DNA from: an uncultured Bacteroidota bacterium
GTDB taxonomy: Bacteria > Bacteroidota > Bacteroidia > Bacteroidales > P3
Assembly: GCA_902791695.1 (NCBI GenBank)
Contig: CADAWR010000005.1
Coordinates: 36,374-100,373, forward strand
Length of the DNA stretch: 64,000 bases
Direction of reading: 5' to 3'
This document shows, piece by piece, positions 1 to 7,568 of the stretch. The notes below the pieces were generated by a model that had not been told where the DNA came from, ran no database searches, and saw only the letters and a program-made list of their open reading frames with translations. The stretch's first letter is position 1; every line of letters begins with the position of its first letter. The position numbers were made by a program, and so were the translations under genes.

Positions 1-21
1 TGAAGAATAGAACTATTTGAT

Positions 22-438
22 ATGAACACTCTGCAATTTTGGGCAACGGTATTAAGCCCTTTAATTGGGGTAGCAGCAATTATTGTGGCCTTTATTATCT
101 CTCATCGCTCGACAAAAAAAGCACAGCAACAAATAAATGCTGTATATAACCTGTTGGATGTCTTTGTGGCTGCGCAAGCTCCCACTATGATAGAAGCAAA
201 ACAGAAATATGAGCATCAGTTGTCGGAGCTGGACACTTTAATAGAAGGACAAAAAGAAGACATTGAGACAATACGGAATCCTTTTTTAGGTCATGGACCG
301 TTGATTGATATGGTTGAAGAATCGTACCGACAGAAAGAACAATACGAACAACTTACAGCATTGAAAAACAAGCGTAAAGAAATACAGGACCAACTGAACT
401 TAATCCAAGCATATTTTAATCGAGCAAAAAAGAATTAA
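22..438 (+). CDS. Small membrane-anchored coiled-coil protein, unknown function
   Basis: I do not recognise this 138-aa protein. One hydrophobic segment (about residues 10-28) follows a short N-terminus and is followed by SHRSTKK, so the basic flank suggests a cytoplasmic C-terminal body. Residues 60-135 are rich in E, Q, K and L and look like two coiled-coil helices. No catalytic motif is visible. It stands alone, upstream of a repeat and a nuclease gene, in an accessory-looking stretch. The window begins 21 bases before its ATG, so the promoter is out of view. Confidence 0.5.
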   Translation: MNTLQFWATVLSPLIGVAAIIVAFIISHRSTKKAQQQINAVYNLLDVFVAAQAPTMIEAKQKYEHQLSELDTLIEGQKEDIETIRNPFLGHGPLIDMVEESYRQKEQYEQLTALKNKRKEIQDQLNLIQAYFNRAKKN

Positions 439-475
439 AATAGCCCTCCACTCAAAACGGATATAAATAAATATA

Positions 476-522
476 CTAATGTGTGTATTCGTGAACTGAG
501 GTCGGCGACCATGTGGAGCCAA
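476..522 (+). repeat. Dispersed intergenic repeat, copy 1 (left of nuclease gene)
   Basis: The core at 494-522 (AACTGAGGTCGGCGACCATG, continuing to GGAGCCAA) recurs at 1645-1673 with one mismatch. The flank CTAATGTGTG (476-485) is also shared (1619-1628). The two copies bracket the nuclease gene at 579-1601. Confidence 0.75.
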
Positions 523-544
523 CGTGTAACAAAAATAAAACCCG

Positions 545-552
545 TATCTTTG
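545..552 (+). promoter_or_regulatory. Bacteroidetes -7 box (TATCTTTG)
   Basis: This matches the TAnnTTTG consensus and ends 26 bases before the nuclease ATG at 579. The box belongs to the inner side of repeat copy 1, so the gene carries its own promoter. Confidence 0.6.
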
Positions 553-578
553 CAGCTGGAAGAATATTATAGAGAATT

Positions 579-1601
579 ATGAATAATAAAGACATAGCGA
601 AAACCGCAACAACAGTTGTTGAGGATATAAAAAATATCATCGACAAAGGGCGTACTGCCGCATATGCCGCGGTGAACACCACGATGATCGCCACATACTG
701 GAATATCGGCCGCCGTATCGTGGAAGAAGAACAACACGGCAAGGAACGCGCGGAATATGGCAAGAATCTGATTGACATGCTTGCCAAAGAGTTGACACAC
801 GAATACGGAAGCGGTTTTTCGGCAAGATACCTGCGAGCATTTAGGCAGTTCTATCTTGTCATTCCTAATTTTGAGATTTGGAAATCGCGGTTTCCAAATC
901 TGCTATGGACACACGTATTCCGTACGCTCCGTGTCGGCGACGAGACAGCCATCCGCTGGTATCTGGAAACCGCATCGCGTGAGATGTGGAGCGTGAGAAC
1001 ACTAGAGCGGAATATTAGCACTCAATACTATGAACGTCATTTTCAGCAGCCAACACTTCCTTCTGTTATGGATGATGCAGCTGTACGTGCCGGTGAATTG
1101 ATAAAGAGTCCTGTCATTGCAGAATTCCTAGGCTTGAAACAAGATGCACATTATTCCGAGTCTGAACTGGAATCAGCCATCGTTGAACATCTGCAAGATT
1201 TTATTATGGAGATGGGGCGGGGATTCGCGTTCATAAAACGGCAACAACTTATCAGAACTGAAGCTCAGGATTATTATATCGATCTGGTCTTCTACAATGT
1301 GGTGCTGAAATGCTATGTGCTTATCGACTTGAAGGTGGGTAAGATTACCCATCAGGATGTAGGACAGATGGATATGTATGTCCGCATGTACGACGAATTG
1401 AAACGTACTGAGGGCGACAATCCTACAATCGGCATTGTGCTGTGTTCAGAGACGGATGCCGACATCGCTCGATACTCCATACTGAAAGGCAACGAGCAGA
1501 TATTTGCGACAAAATACAAACTATATTTGCCGACGGAAGAGCAGCTGCGCAGGGAAATAGAAAAGCAAAAAGAGTTGTTCTTGCTGCAACATGGTGAATA
1601 A
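579..1601 (+). CDS. DUF1016/YhcG-family PDDEXK nuclease domain protein
   Basis: This 340-aa protein has the two-part layout of the DUF1016 (YhcG) family. An N-terminal helical/winged-helix region (about residues 15-150, with YWNIGRRIVE and GFSARYLRAFRQFY) is followed by a PD-(D/E)xK nuclease fold. The nuclease core shows YYIDLVFYN and then LIDLKVGK (about residues 226-255), supplying the D...DxK acidic/lysine residues. Family members are linked to DNA processing and are often found in restriction and defence islands. The true role here is unknown. Length is normal and the frame is intact. It is a single gene with its own -7 box and is bracketed by near-identical repeats, which suggests a mobile cassette. 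Confidence 0.85.
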   Translation: MNNKDIAKTATTVVEDIKNIIDKGRTAAYAAVNTTMIATYWNIGRRIVEEEQHGKERAEYGKNLIDMLAKELTHEYGSGFSARYLRAFRQFYLVIPNFEIWKSRFPNLLWTHVFRTLRVGDETAIRWYLETASREMWSVRTLERNISTQYYERHFQQPTLPSVMDDAAVRAGELIKSPVIAEFLGLKQDAHYSESELESAIVEHLQDFIMEMGRGFAFIKRQQLIRTEAQDYYIDLVFYNVVLKCYVLIDLKVGKITHQDVGQMDMYVRMYDELKRTEGDNPTIGIVLCSETDADIARYSILKGNEQIFATKYKLYLPTEEQLRREIEKQKELFLLQHGE

Positions 1602-1618
1602 GACACAAATGAAATGTG

Positions 1619-1673
1619 CTAATGTGTGAGTTCGAAAATTCGTAAACTGAGGTCTGCGACCATGTGGAGCCAA
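1619..1673 (+). repeat. Dispersed intergenic repeat, copy 2 (right of nuclease gene)
   Basis: Direct-orientation copy of 476-522. 28 of 29 core bases are identical, with an extra AAAATTCG-like insertion between flank and core. It is followed by degenerate short repeats of the form GCGGGAATGCGTAAATGCGA at 1720-1760. Confidence 0.75.
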
Positions 1674-1780
1674 TATATGAATGCGTGTGGTGTGCCGTCG
1701 GCTTGGCCGACAATGTGTAGATGCGGGAATGCGTAAATGCGAGAATGCGTAAATGTGTGAATCGATATCTGAATGATGAA

Positions 1781-2455
1781 ATGAAACGTTTTTTTAACAT
1801 ATATCTTCCAATTATCATCCTTTTGCTTGTCGGTTGCACAAGGGATGATGGTACCGTTTCACCAAACCAACCTGCAACAGACAGTATGCCAAATGATATA
1901 GATAGCATTTCCGGGGAAAACCTCATTTTAAATAACGGAGTGGAGAAATGGGAAATGGATTTATGTGAATATCCCGAGAATTGGCTTTTACCGCATGGCT
2001 ATTGCAACAAAGTAACACGGAATAATAGCATTGTCTTCGAAGGCAAATATTCCGCAAAAATGAAATCGCCAGAGTCTGATGTTACGGCCAGAATTGCCCA
2101 ACTGATTAAGGTAACTCCGGGATGTAAAATTAGAATACGATTCAACTATTACGTTGAAAAATGGAAATCAAATGGGGCACGAACTTATTGTTATTTCCGG
2201 ACAGGCCCTCAAGGATCAGCCAGCATTTCCATTGCAGGTTTATGTTCAATATATTCAAACGACGAATATTATGTCTTCCGTGGAGGGGGATACGGTAAAG
2301 CATATCTTCCTCATACAGAAAACACATGGCTGGTATTTGATGAAACACTAACTGTCCCACAAGATGCCACCCATTTTGAGTTTGGGATCAACAGTTACTA
2401 TGGAACTACCATATATGTTGACGAATGCTATATTGGTGAATACAAAAACATGTAA
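1781..2455 (+). CDS. Putative lipoprotein with jelly-roll-like (carbohydrate-binding) fold
   Basis: I chose the ATG at 1781 because MKRFFNIYLPIIILLLVGC is a clean lipoprotein signal ending in a lipobox Cys at residue 19. An upstream in-frame start at 1721 would put 20 repeat-derived residues before it. The 224-aa product lacks a recognised catalytic motif. After a Thr/Asp-rich linker, residues 45-220 read like a beta-sandwich: LILNNGVEKWE near the start, RIRFNYYVEKW, then FEFGINSYYGTTIYVDECYI at the end. This is typical of secreted Bacteroidetes carbohydrate-binding jelly-rolls. The fold call is inference. It is probably surface or outer-membrane anchored. Confidence 0.6.
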   Translation: MKRFFNIYLPIIILLLVGCTRDDGTVSPNQPATDSMPNDIDSISGENLILNNGVEKWEMDLCEYPENWLLPHGYCNKVTRNNSIVFEGKYSAKMKSPESDVTARIAQLIKVTPGCKIRIRFNYYVEKWKSNGARTYCYFRTGPQGSASISIAGLCSIYSNDEYYVFRGGGYGKAYLPHTENTWLVFDETLTVPQDATHFEFGINSYYGTTIYVDECYIGEYKNM

Positions 2456-2463
2456 GAGATGTG

Positions 2464-2471
2464 TATCTTTG
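2464..2471 (+). promoter_or_regulatory. Possible orphan -7 box (TATCTTTG)
   Basis: This perfect TAnnTTTG match starts 9 bases after the lipoprotein stop. Downstream there is only a 14-codon frame (ATG 2484) and a broken coding fragment, so it may be the promoter of a decayed gene. Confidence 0.35.
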
Positions 2472-2515
2472 CAATAATATGTGATGTATGACAAGCACCG
2501 TACAAGTACCGTACA

Positions 2516-2626
2516 AGCTCATCTGTAATAAACTTAAATCCAGATAGTAAGTACTATACAGATAATGAAGAATACCTGCTGACGGTGAAGGTTTTGGCGT
2601 TGTATCGGGAACTGATGAATGAATAA
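2516..2626 (+). pseudogene. Possible C-terminal remnant of an unidentified gene
   Basis: One frame ending in TAA at 2624-2626 reads NLNPDSKYYTDNEEYLLT and then VKVLALYRELMNE. It has protein-like composition but no start. An ATG at 2484 is in a different frame. Just upstream is a tandem of two ACCGTACAAG units (2496-2518). The family is not identified and this may be chance. Confidence 0.25.
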
Positions 2627-2630
2627 CTGA

Positions 2631-2657
2631 ATGTGGGAATTCTTGAACTGAGGTCGG
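2631..2657 (+). repeat. Dispersed intergenic repeat, copy 3 (partial)
   Basis: This is a shorter, diverged version of the repeats at 476-522 and 1619-1673. It keeps ATGTGGGAATTCTTGAACTG and AGGTCGG but loses the CGACCATGTGGAGCCAA end. Confidence 0.55.
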
Positions 2658-2709
2658 GCAGTTACACGGACTTCGCTGATAAGTTGTTCGGCGATGGCAC
2701 GCCAAGTCA

Positions 2710-2856
2710 CTAGTATTTCTCCTCCAACCAGCGTGACAGGAAGACATCATTAAGGCTATATGTGGTTTTCCCGTCTGTGATATTCTCATCCAGGAGATTC
2801 TTCTCGACCAGCGCGGGAACTATACGGCTCACAGACGAAGGATTGCTTAAAAAGTT
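2710..2856 (-). pseudogene. C-terminal remnant of an archaeal-type AAA ATPase
   Basis: The minus strand stays open for 48 codons between TAA (2857-2859) and TAG (2710-2712). It reads NFLSNPSSVSRIVPALVEKN near the start and ends YSLNDVFLSRWLEEKY. This resembles the winged-helix tail of the large Bacteroidales ATP-binding protein families (NPSSV...LxxKxLI...YxVxDxFFxxWL). The ATPase core with Walker motifs is absent, so only the last few dozen codons remain. Family identification is from memory of motif pattern. Confidence 0.5.
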
Positions 2857-2976
2857 TTATAATTTCGCAAAATGTGTACCACAAAATGTGAAATTATTGG
2901 TGGATTAACCCAGTCCAATTGCTATAATTTACTGTTAAAAAACATAACTTTTCTGGAATCTATTCCCAAAAAGTTG

Positions 2977-2984
2977 TATATTTG
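2977..2984 (+). promoter_or_regulatory. -7 box (TATATTTG) of the SGNH hydrolase gene
   Basis: Matches TAnnTTTG. It ends 18 bases before the ATG at 3003 and overlaps a longer in-frame start at 2982, which supports the shorter start. Confidence 0.65.
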
Positions 2985-3002
2985 CATCTAAAACACACCT
3001 AC

Positions 3003-3731
3003 ATGAAGAAAACAACGCTTATCATACTTTTTACAATCATGACTTTTTCAGGATTCGCACAGGAAGATTGGTTCGGATTCAATCGCTATAGGGCTGACAA
3101 CGAAAGAATCATCGCCAGCGGCGAGTATCCGGAGGTGGTGTTTATGGGGAACTCCATAACGGAATACTGGGCGCTCTACCACCCCGAGTTCTTCCGTCAG
3201 CACAACTACTGCGGCCGAGGCATCGGCGGACAGACATCGACCCAGATGCTGGCGCGTTTCACGGCCGACGTGGTCAACCTGCACCCCAAGGTGGTGGTCA
3301 TCATGGCCGGCACCAACGACGTGGCGCACAACACCTACTGGGTGGAACCCGACAAGGTGGTGGAGAACATCGTGGCAATGTGCCAGCTGGCGCGCGCCAA
3401 CGGCATCGTGCCGCTCATCAGTTCCATCCCACCATGCTCCTCGTTCGTGTGGAACCCCGACATTAAAGACGCTGGACAGACCATCGTCGGCATCAACAAG
3501 CGCCTGCAAGCCTACGCCGAAGCCAACGGCATCGTGTATGTGGATTACCACTCCGCCCTCGCCGACAAACAGAACGGCCTACCCAAAGAACTCAGCGACG
3601 ACGGCTGCCACCCCAAGCCTGACACCTACTATATCATGGAGAAGATTGTGAAGGAAAAACTAAAAGGGTACGACCGACATCTGCATGGACGCCATCACCG
3701 ACGACGAAACGGTCTTTCCCTCGCACCATAG
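3003..3731 (+). CDS. Secreted SGNH/GDSL-family acylhydrolase
   Basis: The protein has 242 aa from the ATG at 3003. MKKTTLIILFTIMTFSGFAQ is a signal peptide, and the alternative start at 2982 lies inside the promoter. SGNH blocks are in order: VVFMGNSITEYW (nucleophile Ser in GNS), GIGGQTSTQM (block II Gly), MAGTNDVAHN (block III Asn), and DDGCHPKPDTYY (block V, Asp and His). It resembles the GDSL lipase/acylhydrolase group related to PAF acetylhydrolase and sugar deacetylases, and acts in the periplasm or outside. The last 24 residues are basic and His/Arg-rich with no counterpart in the family, so the 3' end may have been altered by a frame change. Confidence 0.85.
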   Translation: MKKTTLIILFTIMTFSGFAQEDWFGFNRYRADNERIIASGEYPEVVFMGNSITEYWALYHPEFFRQHNYCGRGIGGQTSTQMLARFTADVVNLHPKVVVIMAGTNDVAHNTYWVEPDKVVENIVAMCQLARANGIVPLISSIPPCSSFVWNPDIKDAGQTIVGINKRLQAYAEANGIVYVDYHSALADKQNGLPKELSDDGCHPKPDTYYIMEKIVKEKLKGYDRHLHGRHHRRRNGLSLAP

Positions 3732-3781
3732 TCCTTCATACATGTAGGGAGTATTATTCCAAAAGAATATAAAACGATCTG

Positions 3782-4822
3782 CTATCTCACGACAAACTTG
3801 ACAGTTTCATTGCGGCCATCACCATCGATACGCAACAGGTAGAGACCTCCCCCCAGCTCGGCGACGGGGATGACGCCTGTGGTGTAACCTGCGGCGACCT
3901 GATGTCCCATGACGTTGAAGATGGTGTAATCCACCGCCTCGGAAGGGAGGCCACGCAAGAAGAGGCAGTCGGTGGCGGGGTTGGGATAGACAGCAAGGGG
4001 CTGCGGCTGCGAGGGGGCGCTGACGTCCAAGGGAGGTGTCGTGGGGATGATATTCACGATGATGCCCTCGATCTTTGTCCAGCCGTAAGAATAGCCGCCC
4101 GGGTCGGGGATTTTGTACCAGCCATCCAACGAACCGCCCCAGCCGAAGTTGAGATGAAACTTACCGTCGCTCTCGCGGTAGCCGTCGACGACGACATTGT
4201 GGCCAGACATCCCATCCTGACTTTCGACGGCCAGATGGGCGGGGTAGCCGTCTTGCAGGTTGGAAATCAAGATAGCGTACATCGCCGAATCGGGTTCCCT
4301 GAGCAACTGACAGTCGGCAAAGCCGAACCGTTGATAAGCTTCAAACGCCTGATCTACATAAAAAGTGCCGGAGCCATATGAATTAGATGCAGAATAGACC
4401 TGCCTACAGGCCACGCCGCAGGCGAAAACCACTGCGCTAACCAACGAGTCAGGAAGCTCCTCTCCGCGTTGGAACCAGGCATCGACAGAATCCAACAGTA
4501 CGTTGAGCTGTGGGAAAGACGGGAAACTATACATATCCCAATCGTCGTCGATATGGAACTGGCGTCCGAAATAGTTGCCAGTGTAATAGTCGTCGGCATC
4601 GTCGAAGCGTGTGCCTTGCGTCGTGCGCAGATGGTTTAGGATCTGCCCCATGGCGACGGCAGGACACCCGGCATAACTATGCTTGTTGTTCTCCAGCGGG
4701 TCGGCGGGACAATGCTGGTTGTATGGCGAGCCCTGCGTCCACTGTGTGGAAAGGAGTGGCTGTTGCGCCCTGCAAGTCAAGGCACACAACGACAACAATA
4801 TAGCAACAACTATTTTGTTCAT
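3782..4822 (-). CDS. C10-family (streptopain-like) cysteine protease with T9SS sorting domain
   Basis: This is a 346-aa exported protease. After a signal peptide (about residues 1-19), the C10 hallmark QWTQGSPYNQHCP leads to AGCPAVAMGQI, with the catalytic Cys at residue 53. The catalytic His is in SGHNVVVDGY (His208), followed by FHLNFGWGGSLDGWYKI. The last ~70 residues (from about LAVYPNPATDCLFLRG to ETVKFVVR) are a type A type IX secretion sorting domain. The protein is therefore expected to cross the outer membrane and be attached or released. There is no N-terminal Spi-type propeptide, and the mature enzyme begins almost directly. Monocistronic, with its own divergent promoter at 4855-4862. 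Confidence 0.9.
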   Translation of the reverse strand: MNKIVVAILLSLCALTCRAQQPLLSTQWTQGSPYNQHCPADPLENNKHSYAGCPAVAMGQILNHLRTTQGTRFDDADDYYTGNYFGRQFHIDDDWDMYSFPSFPQLNVLLDSVDAWFQRGEELPDSLVSAVVFACGVACRQVYSASNSYGSGTFYVDQAFEAYQRFGFADCQLLREPDSAMYAILISNLQDGYPAHLAVESQDGMSGHNVVVDGYRESDGKFHLNFGWGGSLDGWYKIPDPGGYSYGWTKIEGIIVNIIPTTPPLDVSAPSQPQPLAVYPNPATDCLFLRGLPSEAVDYTIFNVMGHQVAAGYTTGVIPVAELGGGLYLLRIDGDGRNETVKFVVR

Positions 4823-4854
4823 GGTTTACTGTCGGTATTATTGATTTTGCGGTG

Positions 4855-4862
4855 CAAAAGTA
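4855..4862 (-). promoter_or_regulatory. -7 box (TACTTTTG) of the C10 protease gene
   Basis: The minus strand reads TACTTTTG here, matching TAnnTTTG, 32 bases upstream of the protease ATG at 4822. Confidence 0.6.
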
Positions 4863-4937
4863 CACATTTTTTCAAAATGCACATCCAACACATACCATAA
4901 CGGTTGTTTTTTTCTTTGCCGGTCAGCAGAAAAATTG

Positions 4938-4945
4938 TATTTTTG
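4938..4945 (+). promoter_or_regulatory. -7 box (TATTTTTG) of the 4974 operon
   Basis: Matches TAnnTTTG and ends 28 bases before the ATG at 4974. It excludes the longer in-frame start at 4935. Confidence 0.65.
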
Positions 4946-4973
4946 CATCCGGAAAGTCAGCATAAAGAGAACC

Positions 4974-5507
4974 ATGACAGACAGATTTGAAGAAGCGATA
5001 CACAAAAACCTCAAGCAATACCTGTTGGGGGAGAAGGCCATCGACGAGCGGCTGCCAGAATGTCCGGATGTGACGGACAAGTGGGAGGCCATTGGCATTT
5101 CGTATATCCCCGACGGGGCTCGCGAATACCGCGACTATCCGGCGGCAAGCCTCGGATGGATGATGTACATAGGCATGGCTGTGGCCAAGCTATGGGACGA
5201 CGAGTGGGAGATATACTCGCAGATAGAGGACCTCTACATCTATATGCGCGACAAGCGCGGTTACGACAACCTGGACGAATACATCAGCGAGGATGTGCTG
5301 ATGGTGCGCGGCGAGGAACAGGAGAGGCTCGCACATATGGTCGACGAATGCGCCACACGCGTCAACTACGCGCTGATGCGCGAGCAGATAGAGCCCGGCA
5401 CCAAGGAGGCCTTCGACGCCTACGTCACCTGCCTGCGGCAGCTCTACCTCTTCGGGATGGCCATACAGCTGAAGCGTATGGGTTACCACATGGAGCGGAT
5501 AAGATGA
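4974..5507 (+). CDS. Conserved-looking cytosolic protein, unknown function
   Basis: I do not recognise this 177-aa acidic protein. It has no signal peptide or membrane segment. It looks largely helical, with aromatic-rich stretches such as WMMYIGMAVAKLWDDEWEIY and LYIYMRDKRGY. The start at 4974 is set by the promoter at 4938-4945. The stop overlaps the next ATG by 4 bases (ATGA at 5504), so it is translationally coupled to the alpha/beta hydrolase that follows. The two probably act in one process. Confidence 0.65.
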   Translation: MTDRFEEAIHKNLKQYLLGEKAIDERLPECPDVTDKWEAIGISYIPDGAREYRDYPAASLGWMMYIGMAVAKLWDDEWEIYSQIEDLYIYMRDKRGYDNLDEYISEDVLMVRGEEQERLAHMVDECATRVNYALMREQIEPGTKEAFDAYVTCLRQLYLFGMAIQLKRMGYHMERIR

Positions 5508-6187
5508 AGCCAACGGAGACCATAGGCGGACGTAAGTGCACCATATACACGATGGAGGGTGCGCAGATACTGCTGCTGCAACCCGTTGACGACCACGACC
5601 AGAGCCTGCTGGACAGCGAAGTGGAGACGATAGGCCGCCTCACGGATGTGCCGTTCACCCTCGTGTCTTTCGCCATCAAGGAGTGGATGAACGAGCTCAC
5701 CCCATGGCCGGCGCCACCCACCTTCGGCAGGCAGCCCTTCGGCGACGGCGCAGAGGCGACCCTCGGATATGTGAGAGACACGCTGCTGCCATGGCTGACA
5801 CAGCGCCTAGGGGCGCGACAGGTAATCATGGGCGGCTACTCGCTGGCAGGCCTGTTCTCATTGTGGGCGGGATATAACAGCCACCTCTTCGACGGCATCG
5901 CCGCAGCATCGCCGTCAGTGTGGTATCCGCGATGGACAGATTACACCGAAGGGCGCGAGATGCACGGCAAGGCTGTGTACTTAAGCCTGGGCGACAGGGA
6001 GTCGCACACGAAGAACCCTGTGATGGCACATGTGGACGACGCCATACGCCACCAGCATGAACGGCTTGCGGCACAAGGTATAGACACGACACTAGAATGG
6101 AATGCCGGCAACCACTTCGTCGACTCTGAGAAGCGGATGGCGAAGGCCTTCGCCTGGGTTGTGCAAGCGCTCTCCTCCGTCAGATAA
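5504..6187 (+). CDS. Alpha/beta hydrolase, putative esterase
   Basis: This 227-aa protein begins at the ATG that overlaps the previous stop. The nucleophile elbow VIMGGYSLAGLFSLWAGY (GxSxG) is near residue 113. A His in WNAGNHFVDSEKRM near the C-terminus and an Asp in YLSLGDRESH could complete the triad. The overall pattern (SPSVWYP after the elbow) is that of the putative esterase D/IroE-like family. There is no signal peptide, so it is cytosolic. The substrate is unknown. It converges on the lipoprotein gene at 6195 with only 7 bases between stops. Confidence 0.8.
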   Translation: MKPTETIGGRKCTIYTMEGAQILLLQPVDDHDQSLLDSEVETIGRLTDVPFTLVSFAIKEWMNELTPWPAPPTFGRQPFGDGAEATLGYVRDTLLPWLTQRLGARQVIMGGYSLAGLFSLWAGYNSHLFDGIAAASPSVWYPRWTDYTEGREMHGKAVYLSLGDRESHTKNPVMAHVDDAIRHQHERLAAQGIDTTLEWNAGNHFVDSEKRMAKAFAWVVQALSSVR

Positions 6188-6194
6188 CACGTTT

Positions 6195-6707
6195 TTACTC
6201 TCTGTAGAACTCCCAGATGTCGCTGTGACCGTCGCGGTAGGTGAAACTCCATTGGAGACGCTCGGCAGTCAAGGTGTCGAGGTGGAACTTATATTGGTAG
6301 TCGATGCCGCCACCGTAGGTGTCGATAACCTTCTGTGCCAATTCTGTCGCGCGATCGCCCTCCATCAGTTCCATGCGGAAGCCATCTTTGGTACCGGCGA
6401 AGAAGAGGGTGTCGTCGTCTAGGTGCCAACGGCTGGGGCTGATATAGTTGAACACCCATGTCGTTGTGCTGCTATCCGGCAGAGTAACGACATACACCTG
6501 CCGTGCCGAATCAAGGGCGGTGCTGTCGGCATAGAAATCCATGGTACCTGTCTCACTCACGTCGAAGTGGCAGCCGTCCATGTCATAGCTGAAGGCATGT
6601 TGGTAGGTGTAGTGTCCTTCAATCTGCGGCTCGGCGTGGCGTGTACCACAGGCGCAGAGCATAATCAGCAGAGTGGCAAGCAAGCCATATTGTCTTATAC
6701 TTTTCAT
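6195..6707 (-). CDS. Putative lipoprotein, unknown function
   Basis: This 170-aa protein starts with a lipoprotein signal, MKSIRQYGLLATLLIMLCAC, whose lipobox Cys is residue 20. The mature part is a beta-rich domain of about 145 residues (EGHYTYQHAF, TGTMDFYADST, SRWHLDDDTLFFAG, RLQWSFTYRDG). This resembles small Bacteroidetes lipocalin-like lipoproteins that open with a short beta hairpin around GxY/GxW. No catalytic residues stand out. It is the last gene of the dnaE-GSCFA operon, 3 bases after the GSCFA stop. Confidence 0.7.
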   Translation of the reverse strand: MKSIRQYGLLATLLIMLCACGTRHAEPQIEGHYTYQHAFSYDMDGCHFDVSETGTMDFYADSTALDSARQVYVVTLPDSSTTTWVFNYISPSRWHLDDDTLFFAGTKDGFRMELMEGDRATELAQKVIDTYGGGIDYQYKFHLDTLTAERLQWSFTYRDGHSDIWEFYRE

Positions 6708-6710
6708 AAT

Positions 6711-7568
6711 TCAATGCAACGGTATATGTTGTTCGCGTTTGTGTTGTTTGGCGTTGTAGTGGGCCTGCTCGCGAACGGCAGGCAGCATGGTGGCGCGCTG
6801 GAAGCGCTCCCAGACGACATCGACGGCCACGCTGGTGGGGTGCGTCATTTTATCGTCATAGAAGCGGTAGTCGCGCAGCTCGTCAAGGACAATCTCGTAT
6901 GACGGGAAATAATGGCATCTGGTGTTTCCTACCAACTCGTCCACTGCCAGCAGCAGTGTGCTCTTGCTTAGCTGGTTGCCATGGGCGCCGTCGGCCATAT
7001 GGCGTATGGGCGACACCGTGAACAGCACGTTGAGACTTGGGTAATAGGCCGCCAGTTCCTGCAGCAACGGCTGCCACAGTGCCGTAATTTCATCAACGGT
7101 CATGCGGCGCCGCACAAACATCTGCGGCGGCAGTTTGTGACAGTTGGCCACTATCTCGCCTTCTTTCTCAAACACCCACGCCGTGCCGAATGTCACCATC
7201 AGCAGCGATGCCTCTTTCAAAGCCTTGTGAGCCTGATGCATGCGGTCGTTGCATACAGCAAGGGTTTCCTCGGCCGTGCGGCGCGAGAAACTGCCGTGGT
7301 GGTGCCACGAATGCCACAGGCCTTCATGCTCCACCAAGTCATCCATACCTATCTCACGGTCTTCCATCAGGCGCCTCACCGCAGCGGCGATGGACGCCGG
7401 GTTGTACAGTGCCCCAAAGGGGTTCTGCTCCACATGGAAATCGCCCTCCTGCAGCCGTGCCCCTATCTCGTCGGCAAAGCATGAGCCAAGACTCACAATG
7501 CCGGTAGAGTAGTCTACCTTGAACGGCAGCTGCGGCGCAACGACGGGGGTTGTAAGGTTCGGCATCAT
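6711..7568 (-). CDS. GSCFA-domain protein
   Basis: This 285-aa protein carries the family-defining motif SLGSCFADEIGARL (about residues 26-39) and the usual downstream NPFGALYNP. GSCFA proteins are relatives of SGNH/PC-esterase folds. The Ser of GSCF is the likely nucleophile, and the tail DDKMTHPTSVAVDVVWERF carries the conserved D..H pair. Function is unproven, but an esterase or acyl hydrolase on glycans or peptides is plausible. There is no signal peptide. Its ATG overlaps the dnaE stop by 4 bases, so it is translated from the dnaE message. Two Met codons are adjacent at the start. Confidence 0.85.
   Translation of the reverse strand: MMPNLTTPVVAPQLPFKVDYSTGIVSLGSCFADEIGARLQEGDFHVEQNPFGALYNPASIAAAVRRLMEDREIGMDDLVEHEGLWHSWHHHGSFSRRTAEETLAVCNDRMHQAHKALKEASLLMVTFGTAWVFEKEGEIVANCHKLPPQMFVRRRMTVDEITALWQPLLQELAAYYPSLNVLFTVSPIRHMADGAHGNQLSKSTLLLAVDELVGNTRCHYFPSYEIVLDELRDYRFYDDKMTHPTSVAVDVVWERFQRATMLPAVREQAHYNAKQHKREQHIPLH

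Noticed and set aside
3660-3731. Frameshift in the SGNH hydrolase C-terminus
   Set aside because: The conserved Asp/His block is complete before the odd tail, so the frame may simply be extended. Without homologues this cannot be decided.
5060-5503. N-terminal extension of the alpha/beta hydrolase
   Set aside because: It is the shifted frame of the preceding gene and is Arg/His-rich. The ATGA junction marks the true start.
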